From positions 20,599,081 to 20,663,080 of the forward strand of contig NC_135568.1 in NCBI RefSeq assembly GCF_964340395.1: a stretch of DNA of 64,000 nucleotides. Reading direction: 5' to 3'. The notes beneath the pieces are model-generated. The model was not told the origin of the DNA. It made no database searches and saw only the letters and a program-made list of their open reading frames with translations. The stretch comes from Glandiceps talaboti (Eukaryota; Hemichordata; Enteropneusta; Spengelidae). Positions 1-11,499 of the stretch are shown here, one piece after another. Within the stretch, counting starts at the first letter, position 1, and each line of letters opens with the position of its first letter. Position numbers and translations under genes: made by a program.

Positions 1-389
1 TAAACAAACACAATATGCAGACTGTGATGTAGACAAACACAATATGCAGACTGTGATGTAAACAAACACAATATGCAGACTGTGATGTAGACAAACACAA
101 TATGCAGACTGTGATGTAAACAAACACAATATGCAAACTGTGATGTAGACAAACACAATATGCAGACTGTGATGTAGACAAACACAATATGCAGACTGTG
201 ATGTAGACAAACGCAATATGCAGACTGTGATGTAGACAAACACAATATGCAGACTGTGATGTAAACAAACACAATATGCAGACTGTGATGTAAACAAACA
301 CAATATGCAGACTGTGATGTAAACAAACACAATATGCAGACTGTGATGTAAACAAACCCAATATGCAGACTGTGATGTAAACAAACACA
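1..389. repeat. 29-bp minisatellite, about 13 copies
   Basis: Head-to-tail units of 29 bp built around the core CACAATATGCAGACTGTGAT, differing mainly in TAAACA versus TAGACA at the unit start. The array runs off the left edge of the window. A further partial unit lies at about 1868-1890, on the far side of a LINE, so the LINE inserted into the array. No coding capacity is supported. Confidence 0.95.
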
Positions 390-1867
390 ATAAGATAAGA
401 TAAGATAAGATAAGATAAGATAACACTTTATTTTAGCCGTTTAGAAAATTTTACATTTCTAATTTGGTATTTAAACAAAATAAAGTTAATAATGATCTAT
501 GAAATATAAATATTAAAGTATACAGTAGTTCTAGTGTGTGTCTATTGACTACATGTATCATCCAGGTATATGTAGAGAGCGGTTATAATATCCTTATGTT
601 TTGATTGTAGTATATATCTAAATTGCTCTCCTCTATCTAAGTTTATAAAGTTTGAGTTGAGGGTAGTGATAATACTAAACATTTTTTCTCTTTGTTTTGT
701 ATACAATTTACAATGAATTAGATGATGTCTTTCATCTTCTATTTCTTTACAATGTGTACATAGTCTGTCTTCTACTGGTGTTTTTGGTTTTGTATATCTA
801 CCCTTCTCAATGGCAAGTTGATGGCAACTTAATCTAAATTTGGCTATTGTTTTGATGTGTTGTTTATTGTTCATTACTTTAATGTATTCTTCTTGTTCCA
901 GGGAATTTTTGAAGTTGTTGTATGTACGTAACTTAGAGTTTTCCCTTTTGTTATTTTCATTCCATTGATTGATATAATATTGTCTAATTGAGTTGTATAG
1001 TTCTTGTTTTGTTAAATTGTTGATATTCTTGCTGTTATATAATTGTATATTGTGTTCAAAGGTAGTTAGCCATGAACCTGTGTAATCATTGTTCTCCATG
1101 TCATTCATTGCATAATAGGCTAAGTTGTTATTGTCTAATGTCTTGAGGTATTTGTAATAGTTTATTGCTGAGTAGTATATTCTACTAATCAGTGGTTCTC
1201 TCCCAAGTTCCATTCTGCATCCTATTTTGCTCACTCTGTTGCTGACATTTAATATTTGGCGACAAAAACGTAGATGGAATTTTTCTGTCTCTGTTTTGTC
1301 CCAAGTTGTTTGATTTTGGAGAACACCCCATATTTCGCCAGCATATGTCAGGATAGGTAGCTGTGTTGTATTCATGAGTTTTTCCTTTATCTTAGTACTG
1401 TTTATCTTTGTCGAATATATCTGTGACTGGATTCTTGCAGCTTTGCTGGCTTTGTCTGACAATCTGGTTGCTGTGGAGCTCATAGAACCATTTGTCTTGA
1501 ATGTTACACCGAGATATGTGTATTGTTCTGTAGTTTTTATTTCTTCCAAGCCACATTTGAATTGTCTTGTATCTTGTTTGCATCCTGATTTTCTAAATAC
1601 CATTATTTGTGTTTTGTTTGTGTTTACTTGCAATCGCCAGTCTGTTGTGTATCGATGAAGGTAGTCCAGTGCATTCTGTATTCCTTCATAGGATGTTGAC
1701 ATCAATGCAATATCATCTGCATACAACAGGCTGTTGATTGTTTTGTTATTAAGCTTTGGTGCATTTGTTTCAATGTTTGCGAGTCCGGTAGTGAAATCGT
1801 TTACAAAGATATTAAACAATGTCGGGCTTAGTGGACAGCCTTGTTTAACTCCATTATCAATTTGGAA
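390..1867 (-). mobile_element. 5'-truncated non-LTR retrotransposon (LINE)
   Basis: The element lies on the minus strand. Its 3' end is a (TCTTA)n tail, read on the plus strand as repeated TAAGA at about 391-424. Its body encodes reverse transcriptase, and its 5' end stops abruptly at 1867, where sequence of the flanking 29-bp satellite resumes. A microsatellite-like 3' tail and a 5' truncation are typical of LINEs. The target duplication looks very short (ATA on both sides) and is uncertain. Confidence 0.85.
542..1867 (-). pseudogene. LINE reverse transcriptase, C-terminal half
   Basis: The reading frame is open for about 440 codons but has no start. It begins inside the reverse transcriptase at the motif GVKQGCPLSPTLF, continues through the catalytic LLYADD box, and reaches the thumb-type region with KTQIMVF. 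Near the C-terminus is a Cys/His cluster of the form C-x2-C-x7-H-x4-C (CTHCKEIEDERHHLIHC), as seen at the end of many jockey/CR1/L2-like ORF2 proteins. The endonuclease and first half of the polymerase are missing because the element is 5'-truncated. There is no internal stop or frameshift, so the copy is fairly young. The clade is not assigned. It would not make a functional polymerase. Confidence 0.85.
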
Positions 1868-2077
1868 CTATATGCAGACTGTGATGTTATAGGCTGAAAA
1901 AACATCGTTCTCACCGGAATATGATTTAAAGTAAATTAAGCAAAGATACTTTGCAAGAAAATCTACAGTAAAATAAAAGTAAAATGGCATAATTTTACAT
2001 TTTGGCATGTAAATAATGTTTAAGGTCGGTCAGGTTATTGGAAATACACTATTTTTTATTTGGCCTTACTAAAAGTC
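1868..2077. other. Short unique spacer
   Basis: It begins with a remnant of the 29-bp satellite and continues as AT-rich DNA. No gene, RNA or clear repeat is seen. Confidence 0.6.
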
Positions 2078-2446
2078 ACCCAACTTGACTATAAGTTTTT
2101 GTAAAACCAATAATTCCTATAGACAATGTAATTAAACAATTGTTAATCCTGATCGGGATAAATACGGAATATATTTTTCCGGTGGTCAGGGTTATTCCTG
2201 ACTGAATGATGACGTATTACATGGTCTCCTAATGACGTAACATTGTCTTGTAATGACGTATTACATGGTCTCCTAATGACGTAAGATTGTCTTGTAATGA
2301 CATATTACATGGTCTCCTAATGACGTAAGATTGTCTTGTAATGACGTATTACATGGTCTCCTAATGACGTAAGATTGTCTTGTAATGACGTATTACATGG
2401 TCTCCTAATGACGTAACATTGTCTTGTAATGACATAGACTAGACTA
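2078..2446. repeat. Unique leader plus 44-bp tandem repeat, copy 1
   Basis: A leader of about 125 bp beginning CCCAACTTGACTATAAG is followed by about six units of 44 bp. Each unit has the TAATGACGTATTACATGGTC core and then TCCTAATGACGTAAGATTG. The whole block, leader and array, recurs in the same orientation at 6542-6940 with few differences, about 4.46 kb downstream. Confidence 0.9.
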
Positions 2447-2842
2447 AAATAGAATCTTTATTTCATCCGTTAAGAAAAATACATTGACATATGACAACTC
2501 TGAATTCATACACAGCATGGGTACAATGCCAAGTGTACATCAATGGTTTATGGTGACCCCGATAGGTAAGTTGATACTCCATTAGTTAGGGAGCATTCAG
2601 TGATTACAAGTGGGGGGGGGGGGAAGTCTGGCTCGGTTTGATGCGTAAAATATGACCCTTCCCCCGATTCCATCGTTTTGCTAAAACGTGGCCCTCCCTC
2701 AACTTTCTTTCTTTAACGTTAAAGTAATTCAAAAACATGGATTAAACTGTCAGAAATGGAAAAGACACGATTGCACGAGTCCAAGAATCAATGTTATGGC
2801 CTTAATACGACCGCTGCCAGTGTGTCCATTTAAAAAAAGGCA
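2447..2842. other. Possible LINE 3' tail and G-run, no gene
   Basis: The stretch starts with TAGACTAGACTAAAATAGAA followed by CTTTATTTCATCCGTT. This resembles the TAAGA tail and first bases of the minus-strand LINE at 390, so it may be a short 3' fragment of a related LINE. At about 2613-2624 there is a run of G. The rest is unremarkable and I see no gene. Confidence 0.35.
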
Positions 2843-3947
2843 TTGATTATTTCCCATTGCTACCAATATGTGAATGTATGTGAAGGCATTGCATTTATCA
2901 ATACCTGTGTTAGGAACTCACTGGCTGAGTTGAAGGCCAAAAAATATCAAAGATTAGATTGGCACACGCCCGACATTGACAGGACTGACGTCAATATCGC
3001 CATATATATCCCCAGAATCTTAGGATAATGGGGATCGATGTTGAGTATTTACCCAACTGTTCCCGCTTTACTCCTGTCACAGTGTTAAACACCCACCTCT
3101 CTCCTAGTCTAGTTCCTTTACAGTATAGATCAGTACGATTTATACAAATGTACCTTCACTCACAGAATATGGTTAGACTGTCAGACTTTTGTAACCTATT
3201 CGTAGACCTTTGCTATAAAGCTATTAATAATAATGAATGGAGTGGCATAGTTTTTCTAGACTTATCTAAAGCTTTTGATTTGGTCAATCATAAACTGCTC
3301 ATTGATAAACTTAAAATCTATAATTTAAATGCTTCGGCTATTGAGTGGTTCATATCATATCTCAGTGACAGAAAACAATTTGTTAATTTTAAAAATTGTC
3401 AATCTTCAATGCCACATATTAACTACGGTGTACCACAAGGTTCTATCTTAGGACCTCTTTTATTTTTGATTTATACTAATGACCTTCATTGATAATAATC
3501 ATATCAACACTTATGCTGATGACTCTTCCTTGCTTTACTCATCTTCTTCAGTTTCTCAAATTAATCAGACAATCAATAATGACCTTGACAAACTTAATCA
3601 CTGGTGCAACCAAAATCACACGATTCTTAACACTAATAAGACTAAAGCCATGTTAATTCCACCCAAAAAGCATTCTACTACGCATGACAGCTTCTCCCCT
3701 CTTTTAATAATATTCCCATCTCACTTTCCAATGTGGAAAAATCTGTAGGTCTCTTTATAGATTCAGCTCTATCCTGGGCCAACCATTGTGACTATATTTG
3801 TAAAAGAATTTCAACTAATATTGCTGCACTACGCTATATTTCAAGGTTTCTCGATGTACATACTAGAAGATTATTTTATCTCAGCAATATTCAGCCTCAC
3901 TTTGATACATGTTGTAACATCTGGTCCCATGCCAGAAAAGGTGATAT
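2843..3947 (+). pseudogene. LINE reverse transcriptase (CR1/L2-like), 5' part
   Basis: Overlapping broken frames together spell a non-LTR reverse transcriptase. The strong part is 3028-3947: FLDLSKAFDLVNHKLL (motif A), GVPQGSILGPLLF (motif B), then after a frame change TYADDSSLLY (catalytic YADD), and KTKAMLI. Another frame change at about 3730 leads to a thumb-type segment with RRLFYLSNIQPHFDTC. The frames break at about 3490 and 3740. The sequence 2843-3027 is open but not recognisable. The coding sequence is interrupted at 3947 by an inserted DNA element and resumes at 7102. Confidence 0.85.
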
Positions 3948-4146
3948 TACGAAAGCCGTCAGGGGACTTCCGACTTCCAACTTCCAATTTCCAACTTCCG
4001 ACTTCAAACTTCCATCTTCCATCTTCCATCTTCCAACTTAATTCGAACTTCCGACTTCCAACTTCCGACTTCCGACTTCCAACTTCCGACTTCCAACTTC
4101 CAACTTCCCACTTCCGACTTTCAACTTCCAACTTCGTGTGTATATG
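3948..4146. repeat. Left inverted-repeat arm with ACTTCC subrepeats
   Basis: The terminal TACGAAAGC motif and CAGGGG are followed by about 24 degenerate 7-bp units (ACTTCCG, ACTTCCA). The arm is roughly three times longer than its partner at about 7033-7095, so subrepeat number has changed since the arms were identical. Confidence 0.9.
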
Positions 4147-4149
4147 TAT

Positions 4150-4289
4150 ATGTTATTTGCCAAATACCGTTCCATATCTTGCTGCGAGAGGTAATTTTTC
4201 CGGTAATAACGGAGAGCCGGAGGCGAGCCGTTATACCGGAAAAATTAACTCGAGCAGCAAGATGTGGAACAGTATTTGGCAAATAACAT
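4150..4289. repeat. Two-tier hairpin inside the foldback element
   Basis: Outer arms of 36 bp at 4150-4185 and 4254-4289 (starting ATGTTATTTGCCAAATAC) are inverted with two mismatches. Inner arms at about 4192-4212 and 4228-4247 (TAATTTTTCCGGT...) pair again with one base offset. The spacer is a short GC-rich loop. It may be a small MITE nested in the larger element. Confidence 0.85.
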
Positions 4290-5019
4290 ACTTATACGTC
4301 ACCTGCGACGATGAATTAATTTTTGAATGTCTAAAAATGCTGTTTCATTTTAAAATAAAATCACTTCCGCGTTATACTGTTGAGCGTAGTATCATGCACC
4401 ACTCCGATAACTGCAATGCGGTTGTTTACACGTCAGCCTTAACTTTATCATCCAATCAGAGTGCGCGTTTGCTCAGTAGTATGACGTATTGTTTACTATT
4501 TGCATATCACTCAGCGATATATTCAAACTTATAACCATCAGCTGAAAAAATGAGTGCGTCTTTGTTTTGCGTACTGTATTCCATTAAATGTACAAAAATG
4601 TTCGTGATATGCTTTCTTGTTCTAGTTAAGCAAAAACTGCACCCTCTGTGGTGGTAATTTTCATATTCTTCATAAATTTAGGAATTCATGTTTACGATCG
4701 CGTGACGACCGCGAGTTCGCCGTCACTGGAATTTTTGGCTTTTTCCCTGTAACATGAAAAGTACAGTTCAAAGACTTGTTACAATTTATACAACGGTGAT
4801 ATTTTGTTCGGTTGACAACAAATTTGGCATTGGAAATGCAGGTTATAGCTCGATCTCTAGTTGTCTGCTAGATTTGTTTACAAGGGGACGTGCAGTGATC
4901 ACGTGATACAACAAGCAAAAATACGGCTGTTGGTGAAAAATACGCCTGTGTATCTGCAGGGCTCTCGACCAATCAGAATGCGAGATTGGTGACAGGTGAC
5001 GTATAATTTACTTTGTACC
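4290..5019. other. Unique interior with inverted ends
   Basis: The segment is bounded by a 13-bp inverted repeat, TATACGTCACCTG at 4293-4305 and its complement at 4993-5005. It also contains CCAATCAGA twice (about 4454 and 4970). A frame of about 100 codons crosses it but matches nothing known to me and is probably chance. It could be a separate small element nested in the host element. Confidence 0.5.
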
Positions 5020-5640
5020 AAATAGGCCAGGATGGTATGTGTTACTGTATACAAATAGGCCAGGATAGTATGTTTTACTCTATACCAAATGGGCCAGGAT
5101 GGTATATTTTACTCTATACAAATAGGCCAGGATGGTATATTTTACTTTATACCAAATGAGCCAGGTTGGTATGTTTTACTCTATACAAATAGGCCAGGAT
5201 GGTGTGTTTTACTGTATACCAAATAGGCCAGGATGGTATGTTTTACAGTATACCAAATAGGCCAGGATGGTATATTTTACTGTATACCAAATAGGCCAGG
5301 GTGATATGTTTTACTCTATACAAATAGGCCAGGATGGTGTGTTTTACTGTATGCCAAATATGCCAGGATGGCATATTTTACTTTATACCTAATGGGCCAG
5401 AATGGTATGTTTTACTGTATACCAAATAGGCCAGGTTGGTATATTTTACTTTATACCAAATGGGCCAGGATGGTATGTTTTAATGTATACCAAATAGGCC
5501 AGGGTGGTACGTTTTACTCTATATTAAATGGGCCAGGAAAGTAAGTCTTGATTTATACCAAATGGGTCAGGATGGTATGTTTTACTGTATAACAAATGGG
5601 CCAGGTTGGTATAGGCCAGGATGGTGAGTCTTGATTGATA
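5020..5640. repeat. About 34-bp tandem array, about 18 copies
   Basis: Units carry the core AGGCCAGGATGGTATGTTTT followed by ACTGTATACCAAAT. Single-base length differences and substitutions are common, so the array is older than the large satellites downstream. About 2.7 units of the same sequence occur in inverted orientation at 6943-7032, just inside the right arm of the same element. Confidence 0.9.
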
Positions 5641-5667
5641 CCATTTGTCCGTGCCTCCATCTAATAT

Positions 5668-6541
<874 letters not shown>

Positions 6542-6940
6542 ACCCAACTTGACTATAAGTTTTTGTAAAACCAATAATTCCTATAGACAATGTAATTAAA
6601 CAACTGTTAATCCTGATCGGGATAAATACGGAATATATTTTTCCGGTGGTCAGGGTTATTCCTGACTGAATGATGACGTATTACATGGTCTCCTAATAAC
6701 GTAAGATTGTCTTGTAATGACGTATTACATGGTCTCCTAATGACGTAACATTGTCTTGTAATGACGTATTACATGGTCTCCTAATGACGTAAGATTGTCT
6801 TGTAATGACGTATTACATGGTCTCCTAATGACGTAAGATTGTCTTGTAATGACGTATTACATGGTCTCCTAATGACGTAACATTGTCTTGTAATGACGTA
6901 TTACATGGTCTCCTAATGACGTAAGATTGTCTTGTAATGA
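6542..6940. repeat. Leader plus 44-bp tandem repeat, copy 2
   Basis: This is a near-identical direct copy of 2078-2446, with the same leader and about six 44-bp units. Copy 2 lies inside the foldback element, copy 1 outside it. It ends at GTAATGACCC, where inverted units of the 34-bp array begin. Confidence 0.92.
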
Positions 6941-7032
6941 CCCATTTGGTATACTGTAAAACATACTATCCTGGTTTATTTGTATACAGTAACACATACC
7001 ATCCTGGCCCATTTAGTATAAAGTAAAATATA

Positions 7033-7095
7033 CACACGAAGTCGGAAGTCGGAAGTTAGAAGTTGGAAGTCGGAAGTCCCCTGACTGCTTTCGTA
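7033..7095. repeat. Right inverted-repeat arm of the foldback element
   Basis: The arm reads as the complement of the left arm: about seven 7-bp GGAAGTn units, then CCCCTGACTGCTTTCGTA. It is followed by the 6-bp duplication TGATAT and the resumed LINE. Confidence 0.88.
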
Positions 7096-7101
7096 TGATA
7101 T

Positions 7102-7735
7102 TGATAATCTTTACAAACTACAAAAACAAGCCGTCAGACTTATCTTAAACATCAGTACTAGGGAAATGCAATTGCAAAATACTAGTAGTATTGATGTTTT
7201 ACCTTTATGTAAAAAGTTCCTTTTTAATGAATATTTACGGATCTTTAAAACTGTCCATAACATGGTACCTCCCTACCTTTCTGATCTTCTTACCAAAAGA
7301 AATTCGGACTTTCAAATTCATACTCGTTCATGTTCTAATGACCTTTTCATTCTAATACTCCCAACTGTCAACGCTTCACTCACTCTTTTTCTTATGAGGT
7401 AACCAAATTATGGAATGAACTTCCGACTTTAAAATAAGAAAGATTTAATGTATTTAAAAACTTTTAAAGTGTCACATTTCACTACGTTTATAATGTTTTT
7501 GTGTCAAGTTGTTTCTTTTTAGCCGTTGTAGATGTATTTGTATTTTTTGTATTGTCTTTGATGTACTGTTTGGCCTTTTCCGAGTGTGGTCTACTTTTCC
7601 TTTATTTTTGTGCTTAACTTGTTTGGGCCCCTGGGTAGATTAGACTGGGCCTAACAGGGTTACCTCTTTGTCGATATGTATTTTAAAATATTTTGATAAT
7701 AAAAGTCATTATTAGTATTATTGTTATTATTATAT
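7102..7735 (+). pseudogene. LINE reverse transcriptase C-terminus and 3' UTR
   Basis: This continues the LINE interrupted at 3947. The frame resumes with DNLYKLQKQAVRLIL, the usual C-terminal segment of CR1/L2-like ORF2 proteins, and contains YLRIFKTVHNMVPPYL; it stops at 7402. A frameshift near there is likely, because FEVTKLWNELP-type sequence is readable just downstream in another frame. The 3' UTR runs to about 7735 and ends in an ATT-rich microsatellite (TATTATTGTTATTATTAT), the expected LINE tail. Confidence 0.8.
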
Positions 7736-7830
7736 AAACCACATTCTAGTCATCCACTAACTCTCTCCTCACATCACATCACAACTGAGATTTCATTGGT
7801 ATGGGCTGATATTATGGTACCTTTAAACCC

Positions 7831-7929
7831 TAGTCCTGCTCGCATACGGAGTAACTAAGTCGCCCCTTCATTTGAGGGCCAGGTCAGTAATCTAGACCGT
7901 GCGCATGCACCGTCTGCAAGCAGGACTAC
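7831..7929. mobile_element. 99-bp MITE with 8-bp target duplication
   Basis: Imperfect terminal inverted repeats, TAGTCCTGCTCGCATACGG at the left and the complement of TAGTCCTGCTTGCAGACGG at the right, enclose about 60 bp. The perfect 8-bp direct repeat TTAAACCC flanks it at 7823-7830 and 7930-7937. An 8-bp duplication fits the hAT superfamily, but no transposase is present and that placement is an inference. Confidence 0.8.
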
Positions 7930-8096
7930 TTAAACCCTAACTTTAATCCTATCCCTATTAAAACCCAAGTGACAACAATGGGATTTGGAATCGGTGGCAG
8001 CGAAGAGAGGCAAAGCACCCCTAAATAATGCAAAGTTAGACAACACAATGAATGAATCAACGTAAAATGTGATCCTCCCCTAATCCCATTTTCTAA

Positions 8097-8303
8097 CCCT
8101 TACGGAAAGTTCCTAAAGCAGATTATTCCTATAAGATCTTATAGTATTTTGGCCCCTTTACAATTCCTATAGGAATTAGGAATCTTATAGGATAGTCTTA
8201 AAGGAATCTTTTAGGATAGTCCTATAGGAATGATCAGTCCTATAGGAATATTATAGGTCTTATAGGAATCCTATACGAATACTATAGACCATTTTCGTAA
8301 GGG
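8097..8303. mobile_element. Small inverted-repeat element with TCCTATAGGA palindromes
   Basis: The ends are CCCTTACGGAAAG and the complement of CCCTTACGAAAAT. The interior is made of degenerate palindromes of the type TCCTATAGGA, repeated about five to six times. No clear target duplication is seen. The terminal TACG(G/A)AA resembles the ends of the elements at 3948-7095 and 60887-63162. Confidence 0.55.
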
Positions 8304-9250
8304 AAAATATGGCCCTCCCCGAGAGCTGATTTGTATAAGTAACCCCGCTAATTCCCCCCCCCCCCACCGTGAATACTGAAGGCGCCTTATAATATGTTAT
8401 CTTTATTACTTAAGAACATGCTGTGGAAAGCATGGCATAGTAAACACAATACAATACAATATATAATTTAGAGACGTGCGTGAAAAGACAGTCATGTGTG
8501 GTACGCCATCAACGACTATAAAACTATTAAAGTGTGTAAAGCGTACCTCACAGACTAAGTGGAAACACTCTGTGATAAAATATCGAGTATATTATCTGAA
8601 TATTGAAATCTACCTGACTTAGAGCAACTGGTATTCTTACCATGGATGGTGAGTATTATTGATTTGTGTTGGTGTGACGTCATTGTGATATGCATGGAAT
8701 CGCACAAATCCAAAGATCTAGATGCACGATACGGTGGTAAATGAAAAGTTAGTCAAGTGACATAACTTGTTACCTGAAGCTGTGCATGTTCACAAGACTG
8801 TCAAACGAGCAATATTAGGTATTCAAGAATCTCGGACTGGATTATGAGATACCTTGTGTAGTTCATCTCGATTTCTCTTTGTATTGTGTACTATCCGCCA
8901 TCGATCGGATAGGACGGTATGACGGGTCAGTACAAAATTCAGGTACAGGCCAGGCGAGACCGGGCCAGGCCAGGCCAGGCCAGTCCAGTGATCAACTGAA
9001 TAATTTTGATTCACATTCACATCCAAAGATGTGAATCCCAGATTTTCGATTAGTTGTCTGGTTATTTTTTCTCAGCAATTCGCCATCAGTTATCTTTGTT
9101 TTCAAAATCACCATGCAATTAGTGTCCACTGTTCTGGGAATTAGATCCCAAAAGATGAATAACGATCTAGCAGGTGACTCTGTTTCACGACTGGAAATCT
9201 GTCACCCTAACTCAGAGGGTAAATCTTTGGTAGTTTACATCCTAATTTTT
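8304..9250. other. Non-coding stretch
   Basis: It contains a poly-C run at about 8358-8369 followed by CACCGTGAATACTGAAGG, which is roughly the inverse of the G-run region at 2590-2625, and a short GGCCA-type repeat at about 8949-8985. No gene was recognised. An ATG with a good context at 8642, followed by a GTGAGT donor-like site, is noted among the rejected items. Confidence 0.5.
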
Positions 9251-9554
9251 TGTTGAGATGTTCATGTTTATATAAATGTGTTGAATATGAAATGGTAAAA
9301 GTTTTTCTGATGGGCAATATAACATGTATAGCAATTGTTGTTAGAATTTTAACAAGTGAAACAGTGTGTAGTTTCAGTTACCAAGTGTCGTGTATTAAGT
9401 ATATGAGACATCAATGTATGAATATGCATGAGGATTAGACGCATTGCATGCTGGGTAGTAAGTCAATAAAAGATGGCTGACTAGTTAAATCTGTGTGGCT
9501 TTGTGTAGATCAATCTGACCCAATCCTTCCCCATCAGTGACCGTAGACATGACA
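9251..9554 (+). mobile_element. Putative 5' LTR of the gypsy element
   Basis: About 304 bp starting TGTTGAGATG and ending GACATGACA just before ACTGGCGACGAGGATAA. The TGG-initial stretch at 9557 sits where a tRNA primer-binding site belongs, 33 bp before the gag start. No second copy (3' LTR) was found, so the left boundary rests only on the TG start and is uncertain. Confidence 0.5.
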
Positions 9555-9589
9555 ACTGGCGACGAGGATAAAAGAAAAACACATAGGAG

Positions 9590-10414
9590 ATGGCAGGAAT
9601 AGATATTGGAGACATAAATGGAATTAAACCTTTTGATCCGGCTGGAGACCAAAGTAGTGTTGGTACACGTTGGAAGAGATGGGTGAAAAGATTTTCCAGA
9701 TATGCAGACTGCTGACAAAGACGACCACAAACAACAAAGAGGGCGCTGCTTCTCCATTCAGCAGGTGGGGATGTGGAAGACATTTTTGACACCTTAGAAG
9801 ATACAGGCAGTGACAAAGTATTTCAGAAAGCTGTCGATGCCCTAAACAAATACTTCGAGCCCAAGGCAAACACCACTTACCAAAATCACTTGTTTAGAGC
9901 CATGCAACAACGGGAAAATGAAAGTGTCGCTCAATTTGTCACCCGCTTGAAACAGGCTGTGAAAAACTGTGATTATGGAGGTCATGCAAAAAAACACATA
10001 TACGTGATCAAGTTAAATTGTAAATCAGTTGATTTGCATAGAAAGCTGTTGGAAAAAGGGAAAATACTGTCATTGTCAGAGGTATTGGACTTTGCTGCCG
10101 CATATGAATCAGTCCAAAATCAACTTGAGGGCATGGCAAATAGAAACACACAGTCTGAGTCGTCCGTTCACCGTGTACAGGGAAGTACTGCAGGGAGAAA
10201 ACCATTTCACAGAGAAACTACCCCAAGTAAGAAAACCAGTAACTGTCATCGGTGTGGGAGAACAGGACATTTCGGCAAAGACCCAGAATGCCCAGCGAGA
10301 GGTAAGACGTGTTCTAAATGTGGCAAGCTAGACCATTTCGCTGCACAGTGTAAGACAAAATCCACCCAACCAAGGGAAAAGGAAGAAGCAACAGAAAGTA
10401 TAAACAAACCGTAA
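9590..10414 (+). pseudogene. gag: gag polyprotein (gypsy), one in-frame stop
   Basis: The frame starts at an ATG 33 bp after the primer-binding site (MAGIDIGDI) and carries one TGA at about 9710 around two local frame changes. It then runs open from 9773. It encodes the capsid-like region with FEPKANTTYQNHLF and ESVAQFVTRLKQ, typical of gypsy Gag. Two CCHC zinc knuckles follow, CHRCGRTGHFGKDPEC and CSKCGKLDHFAAQC, which bind packaged RNA in this family. The product would form the retroelement particle. The pol frame overlaps its 3' end in the -1 frame, as in many gypsy elements that use frameshifting. Confidence 0.88.
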
Positions 10415-10875
10415 ATCAAGTAAATTTGGATGAGTCTGAGGATGACTTTGTATTTTCTGTCCACCAAAAATGGGGCATCGAAAAAATTGAAGTAATAGTA
10501 GGAGGGATTCCAATCAAGATGGTAATCGACTCCGGAGCCAGCAGTAACCTGATAGACAAGGAACTGTGGAACAAGTTGAAAAAGAAGAAAATAAAATGCA
10601 TTGACTGTACCAAGGGTGCAACGTTATATGCGTATGGCTCAAGTAAACCACTAGAAATAATCGGAAGCTTCACCGCCGTGACGAAATGGGTTGACACAGA
10701 AGTCAAAACTGAATTCTTCGTTATTGACGGAGAGGATGAAACATTACTGGGAAAAGATACTGCGATTCAATTGGGAGTCCTACGACTAGGAGCAAACAGA
10801 ATGGACGAATATAGAGATGTGTTCAAAGGCGTTGGTAAACTGAAAGAATATCAAGCAAGTCAAACTGCACATTGA
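10370..10875 (+). pseudogene. pol: Retropepsin-like aspartic protease (gypsy pol)
   Basis: This frame overlaps the gag end in the -1 frame and encodes a retropepsin with the active-site motif VIDSGASSNLID at about 10527-10562 and a C-terminal LLGKDTAIQLGVL segment (the flap and ILG-type region). The protease cuts the Gag-Pol precursor in the particle. After about 10850 a frame change separates it from the linker to the reverse transcriptase, and the frame stops at 10873-10875. Confidence 0.85.
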
Positions 10876-11499
10876 CCCGGATGTGACCCCGTGGCACAGC
10901 CAGTTTGACGCACACCATTTAGTCTACGTCAAAAAGTGAAAGCAAAGGTCGATGAACTAATTGAAATGGACATAATTTAACCAGTAGATGGCCCAACACC
11001 ATGGGTCAGTCCAGTTGTTGTCGTACCGAAACCAAATGAAGAGATCCGACTATGTGTAGACATGCGTCAAGCAAACCAAGCAATAGTTCGTGAGAGACAA
11101 CCAATACCTACAGTGGATGAGATACTGCAGGAGATGAATCAAAGTACAGTATTCAGCGAACTCGACTTAAGATGGGGATATCACCAACTAGAACTCGAAC
11201 CTGAATCACGCAGTATTACGACATTTGTTACACACTGCGGATTATACAGATACAAGAGTCTTATGTTTGGAATAAATGCCACACCAGAATTATATCAACA
11301 CGTAATACAACAAATACTACTGTTCTGTGAAGGCGTTTCCAACATATCGGATGACATAATTATACACGCCAGAGATGACGCTGAACATGATAAACGATTG
11401 GGGAAAGTTCTCCAGAGATTGCGAGAGAAAAACCTAACATTGAATGAATCAAAGTGCAAATTCTACATGTCACAGTTAGAATTCATGGGTAACTGTTGA
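10876..11499 (+). pseudogene. pol: Reverse transcriptase (gypsy pol)
   Basis: The same frame as the protease resumes with stops at about 10906 and 10978, and is then open to 11499. Visible motifs are PTPWVSPVVVVPK, then RQANQAIVRERQPIPT, FSELDLRWGYHQLELEP (catalytic Asp), FGINATPELYQHVIQQ, and ISDDIIIHA, where the family usually has Y(I/V)DD and the first residue here is Ser. SDD variants are known in some gypsy groups, so this may be native and not damage. A frame change after EFMGN moves the connection domain to another frame. Confidence 0.88.

Noticed and set aside
4023-4534. Frame of 248 codons spanning the foldback arm and interior (3788-4534)
   Set aside because: It joins LINE sequence, ACTTCC subrepeats and hairpin sequence; it is a chance frame across an insertion boundary.
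8630-8660. ATGGATG followed by a GTGAGT donor-like site, a possible first exon
   Set aside because: It is far too short to support. No downstream exon, signal peptide or promoter could be linked to it.
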